Below are positions 32,523-45,800 of a stretch of 64,000 nucleotides of DNA, piece after piece. The stretch's first letter is position 1, and each line of letters begins with the position of its first letter. The position numbers were made by a program, and so were the translations under genes. Origin of the DNA: Sipunculus nudus. Taxonomy: Eukaryota > Annelida > Sipuncula > Golfingiida > Sipunculidae. Location of the stretch: NCBI GenBank assembly GCA_026874595.1, contig CM049315.1:11904664-11968663 (forward strand), read 5' to 3'. The notes below the pieces were generated by a model that saw only the letters and a program-made list of their open reading frames with translations, was not told the DNA's origin and ran no database searches.

Positions 32523-35500
32523 CTCTGTAACTAGTCATTATCTGCCCACACACCAAAAATCAGGCCAATATCTGCAGGCATTGCGAAAAAAAAAGTCTGT
32601 ACATGTGTATTTGTCATGAAAATTTCTATTTTTCATGAAATTTTCTAAGTTTAGGAGCCGTAAAACGGTCAAAAATAGGTCAACTGGGACAAAACACGAA
32701 CTCCATCTGTAACTGGTCATTATCTGCCCACACACCAAAAATCAGGCCAAAATCTGCAGGAATTGCAAAAAAAAAAGTCCGTACATGTGTATTTGTCATG
32801 AACATTTATATTTTTCATGAAATTTTCTAAGTTAAGGAGCCGTAAAACAGTCAAAAGTAGGTCAATCGGGACGAAACGCGAACTCGATCTGTAACTGGTC
32901 ATTATCTGCCTACACACCAAAAATCAGGCAAATATCTGGAGGCATTGCGAAAAAAAGTCCGTACATGTGTGTTTGTCATGAAAATTTCTATTTTTCATGA
33001 AATTTTCTAAGTTTAGGAGCCGTAAAACGGTCAAAAGTAGGTCAACCGGGACGAAACGCGAACTCGATCTGTAACTGGTCATTATCTGCCCACACACCAA
33101 ATATCAGGCCAATATCTGCAGGCATTGCGAAAAAAAGTCCGTACAACTGTTTGATTTCGGAATGACGGACATGGGTAAAACTATATGCCCCGGCCACTTT
33201 GTGGCGGGGGCATAAAAAGAAAGCTCTTAATTAATTTAACCTTCATAAAGTGGTCCAGTGACATTAGTTAGTAATACTGGATGATTGTGAACATGTCACT
33301 TTAATCTGAGCTCATGCCGGCATTTAATTCCCCTATTATCGCTCACATAACGCTTATAATTACCTAAGAAATATTTTGAATTATCATGTCCCTGTCTACA
33401 TAATCATGGAAAATAATGTTCTCAATAACTGTTTAAAAAAATAAGTAAAACTACACCTATATAAGTGTTTGGCCGGTTCCTAAGCAGTCAAGTTCTGTTA
33501 TAACATCCCTTGCCGTCAGCCATGAGGCATGAACGGCTGCACCGCCGCGCACATTTACACGCTGTGTACAGGACATGGCGTTGAAATAGGGCCAGTTGTA
33601 GGAAGATTTATTTTCGAAAAAAAATATGGGATATTACAGTTAATTTTAACCACCGCGCAAATTTCAGCTAGTATTATTATTATAATATTATTTAGATGCA
33701 TGCAACAATTTTTTGCACCGGAATACAAAATCAAAGTTACCGGGGAGTAAAAAGGCGGGAAAACTTTGGCGCCCTTGGTTTCGTATACTCATTCCATTGA
33801 AGTAGACCGTGGCTCTTTTCTGCTGCATCTCTAAGGACGATATCTTCGTCAATCCTCCATTTTTGATTATTAAACCTTAAATATTTTTTTTTAACTCTGC
33901 GATTTTTTTTTATCAGACCGGCTTGTGTATTCATAACGTCCCGTCAGTTCTACTGACAGGAGTACGGGCCGAATCAGTGAATACAGGTGTAGGCGGCAAC
34001 GGTTTCCCGCCAAACCACCTGGAACGTCCAGGCTAAGAAATGTTACACGTGCATACACGAGACCTCCTTGGCATTTTGGATACAACTTTCTCACAAGTAT
34101 ATATAATATTAATCCTTTTTTGTTTAGTTTTTTTTTTTAAGTTTAAGAGATACAAGAATGCTTGAGTATGGGCATTATAAATTTGCGTTGCAATAGAAGG
34201 CCCGGGAGGGCAGTGATTAGGCATTAAAACTTGGTAGACTCCCGGAAAACGGGAGTGTTGGAATCTCTAACTGGATAACAATGATGCCATCGTAATGACT
34301 ATAAGAGTTACATTCTGTTATTTATACCTTTCTGAAAATCACAGCATATTCTACTTTTCTTGCATTTTAAAATCTTATTTTTTAAATTGCTATTTTCAAT
34401 ACACGACAGTCTTTCGTCACTGAAAATTATTTAAAAAGAATTTTTATACATGATTTAACATCTTAAACTCATAGGCTTAAATGATTACTTTTTTTAATTG
34501 CAAACAACAGTGAAATACCCACCACTTTTATTCGTCTCATATACGTATCATTTGAAGCTTCTCCGCAGGCCCTGTGATGTCAAACTGCATTTGAACAAAA
34601 CTCGCCATTGCTGTAATAACTTCGCTACAGCAAAAGCTTGGAATTCGGTTCATTTATATCCTACGAACAATACATAATTCTTGAAATTTTGTATCTTGAT
34701 CGCATGTTTAGCTGAATGAAGACTGCCCGGGCATATTTTTACTAAAGTATTCGTAGAAATGGCATGACGGCATGCAATGGGGGACTGACCGCCCAGATAG
34801 GGAAGAGCGGATGCCAACCTAGGTTGCAACAGCACTAAGGGGAGAAATGCCCAGGTGCAGTCTGGTTTCGGTGGTTTTCATGTATCACGTATACGTTCAA
34901 TCTTTAATAAATATAATAAAGTTGATACAGAATATTTCTAAACAGTAAGAAAATGAAAAATCATGACTTTTTCATGACTTTTGAGAATTTTCTAAAAAAT
35001 CATGACTTTTTAAGCACTGATTTTTAAAATCACAAAAATCATGACTTTTTAAGGACTTACGAACCCTCTATGGGTAACAGAGACCTCATTCCAGGTTTCC
35101 TAAGAGATTTTTCATGAACCTCTCTGGATGTAAAGTTAGAAGATTCCAGGTCCAGTGGTTATGATTTGTGCCCTGTTAACGGACAGGCGGACGACGGACA
35201 AAGAGTGATCGCTATAGCTCACAGTCTTACAGTCAGCTAAGCTAAAAAAAATAAGTAAAATCCAATAGTTTTTTTAGATTATTTTTTGCATAGAATTTTG
35301 TGAAGGTTGCTCCGAGGGGCAGATAAGGGGGGGGGGGTTGCAGGGGGCAATTACAACCTAAATTTTAGTATAATTTCTACACCTGGGCGGTTACCCCCCA
35401 CCCCCAACCCCTGTTTGCACCTCTGTAATGTACAGATGACAGACGAAGCCACACTATTGCATAAGCTCACAGGTTCGCTAAAAAATTGGCATATGATGAA

Positions 35501-35799
35501 TTCAGTCTTTCAAAGGTCAATATGCATACCAAATTTCAAGTTAATCTGTGCATGTATTATTGGAAAATCCAAATTTTTGTACTATTTTTACTCAAAATGG
35601 ACTGATCGTTATGGAACCTTATAACTCTGTCATATTCCTGAAGTTCACTTTGGCCTAACTTTGTGAAAACAGGATTACAACAAAATGACCAAATTATGGA
35701 CATAATTTCAATTTGTTTCTCAAACCAAAAATGTACAATTACCTAGCTAATATTTATATGGAATGACTCCTAATTTTAGTCTCATAATAAGTCTACTAA

Positions 35800-36756
35800 G
35801 TTGTGGGGCAATATATGAATCCACTGCTGAGAAAGTGACACAGTTTATGCAATCCGAGTTTATAGACTGAATATGTCTAGAGGAGCAACTGGAAGGCAGG
35901 ATGACCAGCAAAAACCCAAAACTACATTCAAGCATGACAAAGTCAGCTGGGCTGAAAACTGAAATACAATATTGATTTTAAGACCAACAGCCTGGTACCC
36001 CCATAATACAATGAAGGCCTGTAATGTGAAACTTTTATTAAAGCTGTTCAGGGTCTAAATGATGCTGTGTCTTCCTTGACACATACACTTCCAAGGCTGC
36101 TTAAATGAAATCATGAGGCTTTTAACGGTTCAGTTCAACATAGATCTACAGAAAAAAACCTCCCTTGGCAAGAATGTTCTGCCTGAGAGGGGAACATGCA
36201 CTCTACCCCATTTCCCTGAAGTTCTGGGATACCCAGTGATACCTGCCCTAGAGATGGAACCCTTGTCAAAGTTTGTCAGTGAAAATACCAGTCACAGGAT
36301 GAGTCTGATCAGCCAATAGAGTTGATGTTATGTGATCTATTGGGCATATTTTGTGTGAGACAACTCTGAAATCCAAAACATAATTCCCAAACACTAGGTT
36401 TTTTCACAACTTGTGTAACCAAGCAAAACTCACATAAATGCATTCAGACAAAGGCACAAGTCTTCAATAACTAACAACTGAAACAAAATGTAACAAATTT
36501 AATTACACAACAAAACATAATCACTGAAATTATCAGATAGAAGCAATGACATTTAATAAATGCATTTTCTGGTTAAATTTATGTACAGAACAGTATAAAA
36601 ATCTCAAATATTCTGAACAATCTTGAATTTTCATCAGTGCCTTTAGTTAATCTGTGATGAGAGTATTACCCCCCCCCCCCCTAAAAAAAAGTCTTCATAA
36701 ACAATATAAAAGTCTTGACAATATGTATGTCGATGGGTGGCTTGTGATGGATGCAG
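35800..36756. other. Intergenic stretch downstream of RAP1
   Basis: No gene recognised. The minus-strand RAP1 3' UTR must lie in its upper part. There is a C run at 36670-36681. Confidence 0.4.
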
Positions 36757-36881
36757 CTATGATGTTAAGAACCGGTAGTGATTTAACACTCTCTCTTTGC
36801 CGTACTTGACATTTAACATTTCGCTAGTCCCTCCTGCGGCCTCCAGTAACTCATCATCTTCTTGACTCCAGATCAGTTCAC
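36757..36881 (-). CDS. TERF2IP: RAP1 exon 11 (aa 560-600): end of RCT
   Basis: Acceptor TTAACAG|GT, stop TAG at 36759-36757. It encodes LIWSQEDDELL and VKYGKERVLNHYRF, matching the RAP1 C-terminus (x-W-S/T-x-x-D-D-x-x-L ... Y/F-G-x-x-N/R-V-x-x-R). Possible ATTAAA polyadenylation hexamers follow on the minus strand at about 36557-36552 and 36503-36498. Confidence 0.93.
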
Positions 36882-39800
36882 CTGTTAAAATTCATATTAC
36901 TGAATTATATCAAAGAAAATTGCCATCTTTTAAATGTGCTCAGAGAAGGATTTACCGGTACTCCTTTTAATTCAGACCTAAGTGATCAATGGGAATATGT
37001 GCACCCAAGTAACCTATGAAGACAGGTATTGAAATATTAGCTGTGTTTAAATAACCATACAAGGTCCTTGCATAATCATTTTTTTCAAACTTCTGCGTTC
37101 GACCACCTAATATTATACAATGTTTTTTTGTCAGAACTTTATAAAACAATATGAATTGTAATAATTCATATTATGCAAGATTTAAAAAAAGACTTCCATT
37201 TTTAAATGAAATCCCTGCCTGGTCAACTTACCTGCTACTGAGGTTCCATTCAAGACCCAGCGTACGGCCTGGTCAATGTCACCATCATGTCTGTAAATGA
37301 GGTGGAGTACTTCTCTCTCAGACAGACCCAGCCAGTCACAGAGTTTCTGAATGAACATGAATAACAAGCCACCTGAGAGGTTATTAAAGGTATGTACAGT
37401 AAAATGCTTCCTGATATGACTACCTGTAAAGCTTTAATTTCAAGGTAGGTACAGTAATTTGCTCCCTTATATGACTACCTGTAAGGCTGTAATTTCAAGG
37501 TATTTACAGTAATTTGCTCCCTGATATTACTACCTGCAAGGCTGTAATTTCAAGGAATGTACAGTAAAATGCTGCCTGATATGACACATGTACAGCTCTA
37601 ACTTCAAGAAATGTACAGTAGAATGCTGCCCAATATGTCAGACTTCAAGTAAAGCTGTAATTTCAAGGTGTGTACAGTAATTTGCTCCCTGATATGACTA
37701 CCAGTAAGGCTGTTATTTCAGGGAATGCAAAGTAAAATATTGCCCAATAAGACTACCGTTATGGCTTTAATTTCAAGGTATGCACAGAACTAGATGTGTC
37801 GGAACGACACGAATGCCCCGGCCTGGGGCAAATTAGAAACATGTAAAATTTTGAAAAATTTTTTAAGTTCAGGAGGTGTCGTATGGTCAGTATATGCAGG
37901 CACTGTGAAAAAAAATCCATACATGTGCATTTTCCATAAAAATTTCTGTCTTTCATGAAATTTTCTATGTTTAGGTGCCTTAAAACAATCAAAAGTAGGT
38001 CAACCGGGACGAAACGCGAACGCGATCTGTAACTGTCATTATCTGCCCACACATAAAAAATCAGGGTGGTATCTGCAGGCAATGAGGAAATAAAGTCAGT
38101 ACATATGCATTTGTTATGAAAATGTCTATTTTTCATGAAACTTTCTATGTTCAGGAGCAGTCAAATGGTCAAAAGTAGGTCAACTGGGACAAAACAAGAA
38201 CTCGATCTGTAACTGGTCATTATCTGCCTACACACCAAAAATCAGGCCAATATCTGCAGGCACTGCGAAAAAAAAGTCCATACATGTGCACTTTTTTATG
38301 AAATTTTCTATGTTAGAGCACCGTCAAACAGTCAAAAGTAGGTCAACTGGGACAAAACGTGAACTCGATCTGTAACTGGTCATTATCTGCCCACACACCA
38401 AAAATCAGGCCAATATCTGCAGGTATTGCGAAGAAAAGTCTGTACAAGTGTATTTGTCATGAAAATTTATATTTTACATGACATTTTCTATGTTCAGGAG
38501 CCGTTAAACAGTCAAAAGTATGTCAACTGGGACGAAAAGCGAACTGGATCTGTAACGGGTCATTATCAAGCAACACACCAAAAGTCAGGCCAATATCTGC
38601 AGGCATTGCGAAAAAAAGTCTGTACATGTGTATTTGTCATGAAAATTTTTATTTTTCATGAAATTTACTAAGTTTAGGAGCTGTAAAACGGTCAAAAGTA
38701 TGTCAACCGGGACAAAACGCGAACTCGATCTGTAACTGGTCTATATCTGCCCACATACCAAAAATCAGGCCAATATCTGCAGGCATTACATAAAAAAGTC
38801 CGTACATGTGTATTTGTCATGAAAATTTCTATTTTTCATGAAATTTTCTAAGTTTAGGAGCCGTAAAACGGTCAAAAGTAGGTCAACCGGGACGAAACGC
38901 GAACTCAATCTGTGACTGGTCTATATCTGCCCACACAAAAAATCAGGCCAATAACTGCAGGCATTGCGAAAAAAAGTCCGTACATGTGTATTTGTCATGA
39001 AAATTACTATTTTTCATGAAATTTTCTAAGTTTAGGAGCCGTAAAACGGTCAAAAGTAGGTCAACCGGGACGAAACGCGAACTCCATCTGTAACTGGTCT
39101 ATATCTGCCAACACACCAAAAATCAGGCCAATATCTGCAGGCATAGCGAAAAAAAGTCCGTACAACTGTTTGATTTCGGAATGACGGAAGGACGGACATG
39201 GGTAAAACTATATGCCCCGGCCACTTTGTGGCGGGGGCATAAAAATGCTCCCTGATATGACTACAGGTAAGGCTATAAATTTCTAGGTATGTGCGGTAAA
39301 ATGCTCCCTGATATGACTACCTGTAATGATACCTGATCATTACGACTGTAATGATACCTGATCTCATGGTAAGATATGTATCATGATACACTGCCCACAA
39401 TACAACTCCAGATACTATATATAACATGATATGTTATTGATTATATGATTCCAAATTTCTCCCTTTTATATAGAATTTTAAATTAACTCTCATCAAAGTT
39501 TTTTCTCAACCACTTCTCACCAATGATGATTCTCCTTGGACATTGTAGATGGTGCCAAAAAAAGTTATTTTTATACGTCGGATGGCCGCTGGATGATCAA
39601 ATATGATCAATGTATGGATACAGACATGTCTCGAGATACAGATACAATATTTGACATAAGTAATTCTGAAACAGAATAATTCAAATTATTATTTTATACT
39701 AGTATTAAAATTATTATAAAAAGAAATGTCCTTTTAGAACACAACTGTTATCAGTATATACTGAATATATAAAACTGCTGAATTTTAATGAACAATATGC

Positions 39801-42800
39801 CACAAATATGCTGGTTTGATAAAAGCACAAATGCTTAATTTACAAAAATGAAACTTGGGACCAAATCTAGAATTACTTGTTTATGCACTTGCAAAAACAG
39901 ATGTCTCCCCCCTTTGCATATAGGTTGTATCAATATAGACACATGGGCGTCGAAAGGTGGGTGACAGAGAGGACATGTCCCCCTCCACCTTTTAGGGGGG
40001 GGGGGGGGGGAATGTCCCCTTCACTTTTTAGTCACCTTTAGAATTTTCCCCAACAGTCCTTATGTAGCATTATGGATTGAGTTTGTACATTATTTGTGAA
40101 ATGACCCTTTTTTTCTTTACTTTCATTTTAATCCATCCCCAATAACAGATGATTAATTTTTTTAATACATTTAATTATAAAATTAGGCTAGACCTGGTGC
40201 GAGTCATCTGCACAAGAGCATATGTGTTGACAGCATGCACTGGTCACGTCATGGCGGGCGCCTCACAAGTTCAATATGATGGAAGCTGTTGTCAAACAGA
40301 ATTGTTACTTAGGGATATTAGGTGAACCGGAATTCCCATTTTTTTCACTCAAATTTTTAGTCAAACAGTCAGACATAAATGTAAAAATGCCGGCATTTTT
40401 AAACGGATGTAATTTACTTATGGCATACATGCAAAAATAATATGGACGTACACTTGGCTTGATGGTTACATCCTGTATGTTACTCCAGCGTTTATGTTTC
40501 TGTTCACATGATAGTTTCGAAAACTCCTGAAGAACATATCCTCTCAACAATCAAAAGATTGTGGCCAATCATCTGATTATGATATCCCATTTGTAAGCAC
40601 TAAAATGTTGCTAACATACAAGTTCCCGCCAGAAAATCACACGAATGAAACTGAGCACGCAGGCGTGTAGTATACTGGTACTAGATATGAGTCTCTGATT
40701 GGCTTTTTTTCTGGGGGTGCAAGGCATGGCATCTTATGCAAATATGCTGTCTATTTCTCATCAAATGAGAATGAAATAACACTATTTGGCACCTGTGCAT
40801 ATATTTTCAAAATTGTCAAACACTAAATACTAATGAAAAATAATAACACCAACAGAATTTCCATATTTTTTTTTCAGGAAAATAATGGGATATATGATTA
40901 GTTTCCACTTGTTTGAAAAAATACTCGCATTCCATCGAATTTGTTAGGGAAATGTTATGTTATCAGAAACGTCCATGGTTAAAATTTCGACTATGACTGG
41001 CCAGGACTTAAGTAGTACTTTGTAGTATTTTGCCATGCTGAATTAACTGCAGCTCCAGGGGGGCTATATGCCCCGCTGACCCTCCTATAGCCCCCTGAAC
41101 CCCCTTTCACATTCTTCTTATCTGCCATTATGCTGTTAAAAAAATCCTGGCATGAGTCCTGATTATGAGTGATATACAGGACATATACATATCATATGTA
41201 TGTGTGTATGTATACATATACAGGCCTTGAAGATGAAGGTCACCAGTTTCCAAACTGGTCCTAGCTTTTGGTAGGAACAATAAGTGTTTAAAATTTTGGA
41301 GGAAAATATGCAGCCTTCAAAGGTTCTCACATTCACAAGGCAAGAACTATAATTTGGCTGATTTGACCTTGAAGATGAGGGTCAAGATCACCAGATTTCT
41401 AACTTGGCCAAGAACTTGGTATGAACAATTTTTGTACCAAATTTTACAATTTCGGCAGAATTGACCTGATTTCCAACTCATCCAAGATATTGGTAGGAAG
41501 AATGAGTGTTCAAAACTTTGGAGGAAAATATGCAGCTCTTCAAAAGTTATCGCGTTGACAAGATATCCTAGAGCCGACAGATGATGGCACTGAAAACGTC
41601 TCCCCTGGAGGGGTGGTGGGAGGGGGGGGGGGAAATACATCTGCTTGTCGAACTGTCATTTTCCCCCGAGGTTAGACAAAAAGTGACTTTATTTTGTCGG
41701 AAAAAAATAATCAATATTACATTCATTGTTGACTTCGGTGTATTCATGCAGCAGTTATTAATAACAAGGCTCGTTTTACTTGGAAAGTTTGTCTCTCCAT
41801 TGGTCATGACAGTGGAAATTGAAACTGCTTCAAACTTCAGCTCTCACCGCCAGGGTATTCACCCGAAATTTTGTGTAAAATTTTGTTTACATTATTTAGC
41901 AAATATAACACAACCATATAAGCTTCTGATATCAAATACCCCCCCACAGTAAATATTTTGATCAGACCCTTAGAATGGGTGTTCTATTATGACTTGTACC
42001 ATGACTCGCAGGCCCCTATCAGTTTTTTAAAAATGCCTGAACGTCATGTTGTCATGGCTACTACTGTGCTGACTTACATCAATGATCTTTGCTGTGTCCT
42101 CCAGCTCAAGGTCTTGAGTATTATCACCTATAAAGAAAAGATATAGTTTAAATAACTTACAGGCATGATATCTGCTGATATCACCATAAAGTTGTGTTTC
42201 CATGTGCCTGTATGTGCGCAGATGGAAATACACCTGAACAAAGACCATTATTCTTCACTAAAGTTTCTTTTATATGAATATCTCCTTGACACAATGTAAA
42301 TAACATGTTTTTTCAATAACTAGTATAAATCTGACATTTGAAAACGACTTGTGTACTTAAAATGATGAAATATAAAAGTTTAAATTTTATATAAACTCAT
42401 GTTGCAATTCTTTTAACATAACTTTTAAAACACTGACTTTTTCCAACTTCAGTACACATTACATGGACTTTTGCTCCACTGCCATTCCACCAACTTATAA
42501 AATCATAATTCCAAGCATGAAATGCACACCATTTCTCAGCCTGGTTTTAACTTCAAAGAGTGTGTATGTTTATCTGTGTGTAGGTGTTTATCTGTGTGAC
42601 CATGTGTGTACCTTGGTCTCCCTCCCCCTCGTTCTCTTCCTCGGTGTCGGCCATGATGAAATTGTGTAAATCATTTGGAGCTCCCTCACTCACTGTGTAA
42701 AACGACCCGTCATCCTCCGTCATTTCCTGATCAACATTACTGGTCATGTCTCCCCTCCGCTTCCTGCCCTAGAATAGGAATCAAATGTTCCATTATCTGT

Positions 42801-45800
42801 ATGGATAAATTATCTGATGTGACTGTAAATCAACAGATTTTCTTTAGCACATTTACCTGATAAATGAAATACTGGCTGGTCCATTAGTAATACATCACAT
42901 GGGAATTAAAATTAATCGCTTGTCCCTTAATAAATTAAACTGATAAAAGTCCCCAGGAATTTCCTAAACATTTACCCCAGAAATTAGTCTTAAAAAGTGT
43001 TGATATTTACTGAATTTTCTGCATGTGTGACAGACCAATCACTTTTTATGTGTTGAATTTTACAGACTTCCAAATATCTGAGCATTTTCTTCATCATCGT
43101 TTAGACACAATCATTAGTAGGCCTACCCAATACAAATGTAATTTCTGTGTAAAATTTACATCCACAAAATGATAAAATAATAATTACTTTTGGACTTTTT
43201 GAATGAACCCCAGTCACAGTGGCTCCATCTACTGCACTGGTTACAGCCTTGTCTGTAGGTCGATGAACAGCCTGACCTTCAGTCAACCTTGCACTGACCC
43301 GGGATGACCTCCGTGGTGAGCCTGGAATGTCTGATTTTTGTGTTGATCCCAATCCCATATTTTTACCTCCTGGAGTAGTGAGTACATCCTCATCACCGGC
43401 CTGGGCATTTTTTGGTTTCTTTGGTGTAGCATACTTTTGAGGTGTTAAACTACTAGTGTTAAGTGAACGTTCTTTATGAACCAGTGAAACATCAGCGAGT
43501 TTACTGTGTTCATTTACAGGAGTGGATGCCCCTTTCTTTGGAGTTGAGGACATAATTTTATTTGGAGAACCATTAATTTGATCTGGTTCACGCAAACTGA
43601 GCTTTATCACAGGATTTTTAATCCTCCCCTCCTTGACAGGTTTTTGGTTGCTTTTATCCACTGAGGCATCAGTAGCAATACTCATTAAGTGTTCATCAAA
43701 ATCATCCAGGTCTTCCTCGTCAACATCATCAATGACACGTTTACTGCCGCTTGTTGCAGAGTCTTTCCTGGGTGACCTGTCACTGTGGGTGCTTCTAGAG
43801 TTCATGCCACTAGTGCTTGGCTGTGGACTCTTCTCATTCCCCGTCTGCCCTTTGGGTCCTCCTTTAGACAACCACATATTACATGTGGGTTTCTTTGGTG
43901 TTGAACCAGTTGAGGGAAAGTCTGGAAAACACAAAATTTATATAAGATGATCTATTATTTCACACCTATCTCTGACTGGCATTTAAATTCCATTCCAGCT
44001 CAATTTGTTCCTAATAAACAACGTATACATGAATCTAGATGGATAGGTCCTTGAACCAACATTTTACTGTATGGTTAATCATTATTAGGCAAAAATATAG
44101 GAAACAAGTTTGTTTTCTCAGGGCAAGGGCTTCACAATTCTGACCAACTATATACCATTTTTTTTAATTCGATTTTCAGTATAAATTTACCAATTCTCAG
44201 CTTTAACTGCTCCAAAATGTCTTTCAAGAATTTAAAATAAACAAATCTAATCTATTTTTTATGCGTTTTTATCTGCTTCGCAGAACTATTCTCTTATTAT
44301 ATAACACTGTCCCCTGACCATACAAAATTTTTATCAAAAAAGGCAATAACAGGAAAAGAAACAAGAGACCCAGGGGTCTAATGTTCACTCTGTGAATTAC
44401 TGTGCAATTTGGCAAGAGATTAAAAAATAAATGAATGTGAAAATACCATTCATTCCTTTCCAAGTAAACATTGTCCTATTGCACAAGGTCGGTGGCGTCA
44501 CCTATATTGTTTATGAGAAAACTTTCCAAGATGACTGCACATGCCAAATTTCAGACCAATACTCCTGAGATATGAGCAATTTTCACCAAAAGCAAATGTA
44601 TGAATGGACACCACAGGAAAATTATTGCAGATGGCGCCACCAGTCTTGTTTACGAGATTGAGGTGACGAAGATCTATGGACATGCACAATTTCACTGAAC
44701 AAACACTAAGACGATCAGATGGCAAATGCAAAGTTGGACACTCCGCAAAAAGTAGTGTAGGTGGCGCCACCTGTCTGGTTAACGAGAAAACTTTCCTAGA
44801 TGGATAGACATGACAAATTTCAGATCAATACATTGAACCACTTCTGAGATATTAGCAATTTTCACCCACAGCAAATGTACCAGGGATGCCATGGGAAAAC
44901 AATTGCAGATGGCATCATCAGTCTTGAGTGTAAGTCTGAGGAGTCCAAGATCTATGAATATGCAAAATTTCAGCTAAATATGTTGAACCACTCCTGAGAT
45001 TGAGGGTTGTTATATAAAAGAAACCCAGGTTTGTACTGCACAGAAAGGTTCTCCATCATTGTTACCTACAACTAAATAGGTGAGGGAACAAGTATGCCAG
45101 GTTTTGGAAAGATCAGTTCAAGGGTCCTAGAGGAGACTCTGTTTTTGTGGATTATAACAAATAAATACTTAATGACATATTTTGGATAAAAGCAGAAAAC
45201 ACCATTACAGCCTGCTGAATGTAGCTAAACAGGTGGCACCACCTGGAGGTCAAAATCATTAAGCAGTCACATGATCAATATTCCTGTGAAATTTGAAACT
45301 GAAGGCTGCAGCAGTTCCTAAGATATTTGGTAACAGACAATTCATCATGTATAGAAACACATCAAGTTCCGTAGTTATGCCATCTTGAAAATCACTTGAC
45401 TGAATTTATACTCAAATTATTCCTCTTCCTCTAAGGAACTGTTGACTATGACATAAAAGCCAAAGTATTTATACTTTATGACATATCTTGGAAAAAACGA
45501 TAAAGACCATTACAACCTGTAGAAAGAAGGTAAACACAGGTGGCGCCACCTGCAGGTCAAATTATTTAGCAGTCACATGATGCAGTTCCTAAGATAGTTA
45601 GTAACAGACAATACATCATTTATAGAAACACATCAAGCTGTCAAATTTTGCAATCGACACAGTTCCATAGAGACGCCATCTTGAAAATGAATTGACTGAA
45701 TTTATACTAGAATTATTCCACTTCCTCTAAGGAACTGTTGACTATAATATGAAGGCCAAAATTTTATAAGCAACTACAGAAAGTAGGTCAACACAGGTGA

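Larger units (their letters stand above)
31553..33214. mobile_element. Pearl-like element with about 182-bp tandem core, interrupted by a LINE
   Basis: The left end carries CGAATGCCCCCGCC; the right end has hairpin GCCCCGGCCACTTTGTGGC followed by GGGGGCATAA. The core consists of units containing CTGTAACTGGTCATTATCTG and AATCAGGCCAATATCTGCAG. It is the same family as 37788-39240. It lies inside the CAGGGTTC transposon. Confidence 0.8.
30923..35068. mobile_element. CAGGGTTC-ended DNA transposon (hAT-like termini), non-autonomous
   Basis: The left end CAGGGTTCATACACTTC and the right end (reverse complement AGGGTTCGTAAGTCC) are inverted repeats. Both subterminal regions hold several copies of AAATCATGACTTTTT. 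TATGG flanks both sides (30918-30922 and 35069-35073), and removing the element restores the family-1 phrase GAATATGGGTAACAGAGACC. CAGGG ends suggest hAT, though a 5-bp duplication is not the usual 8 bp. No transposase is seen. Confidence 0.7.
29160..35243 (+). mobile_element. Family-1 tandem array and 3' end, interrupted by a 4.1-kb transposon
   Basis: About five units of roughly 340 bp (TTATTCTGGGGGTACTTCTG near 29881 and 30217; AGGTGGCACCACCAGTCTGC once per unit). The array stops at 30922 and resumes at 35074 (GGTAACAGAGACC). It ends with GGACGACGGACAAAG and AGTCAGCTAAGCTAA (to 35235). No family-1 5' end is seen on the left, so it may be a chimera with family 4. Confidence 0.7.
28912..35485 (+). 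mobile_element. Outermost family-4 element of a nested repeat cluster
   Basis: The 5' end AACAAGGCCTACAGGCCTAA then TGCGAACCTGTGC lies at 28912-28946. The 3' end (AAGCTCACAGGTTCGCTAAA) lies at about 35464-35485. The first 240 bp align with the reversed right end of 8702-10422. Everything between about 29160 and 35243 appears inserted or recombined in. Confidence 0.55.

Noticed and set aside
37388-39330. Repeat arrays considered as a CRISPR array
   Set aside because: Animal intron context, units are contiguous without unique spacers of constant length, and unit sequences drift as in minisatellites.
43922-43934. ATG at 43934 as an independent start of a short gene
   Set aside because: It lies in intron sequence upstream of a clear acceptor; exon 6 joins exon 7 in phase and supplies the Myb domain.
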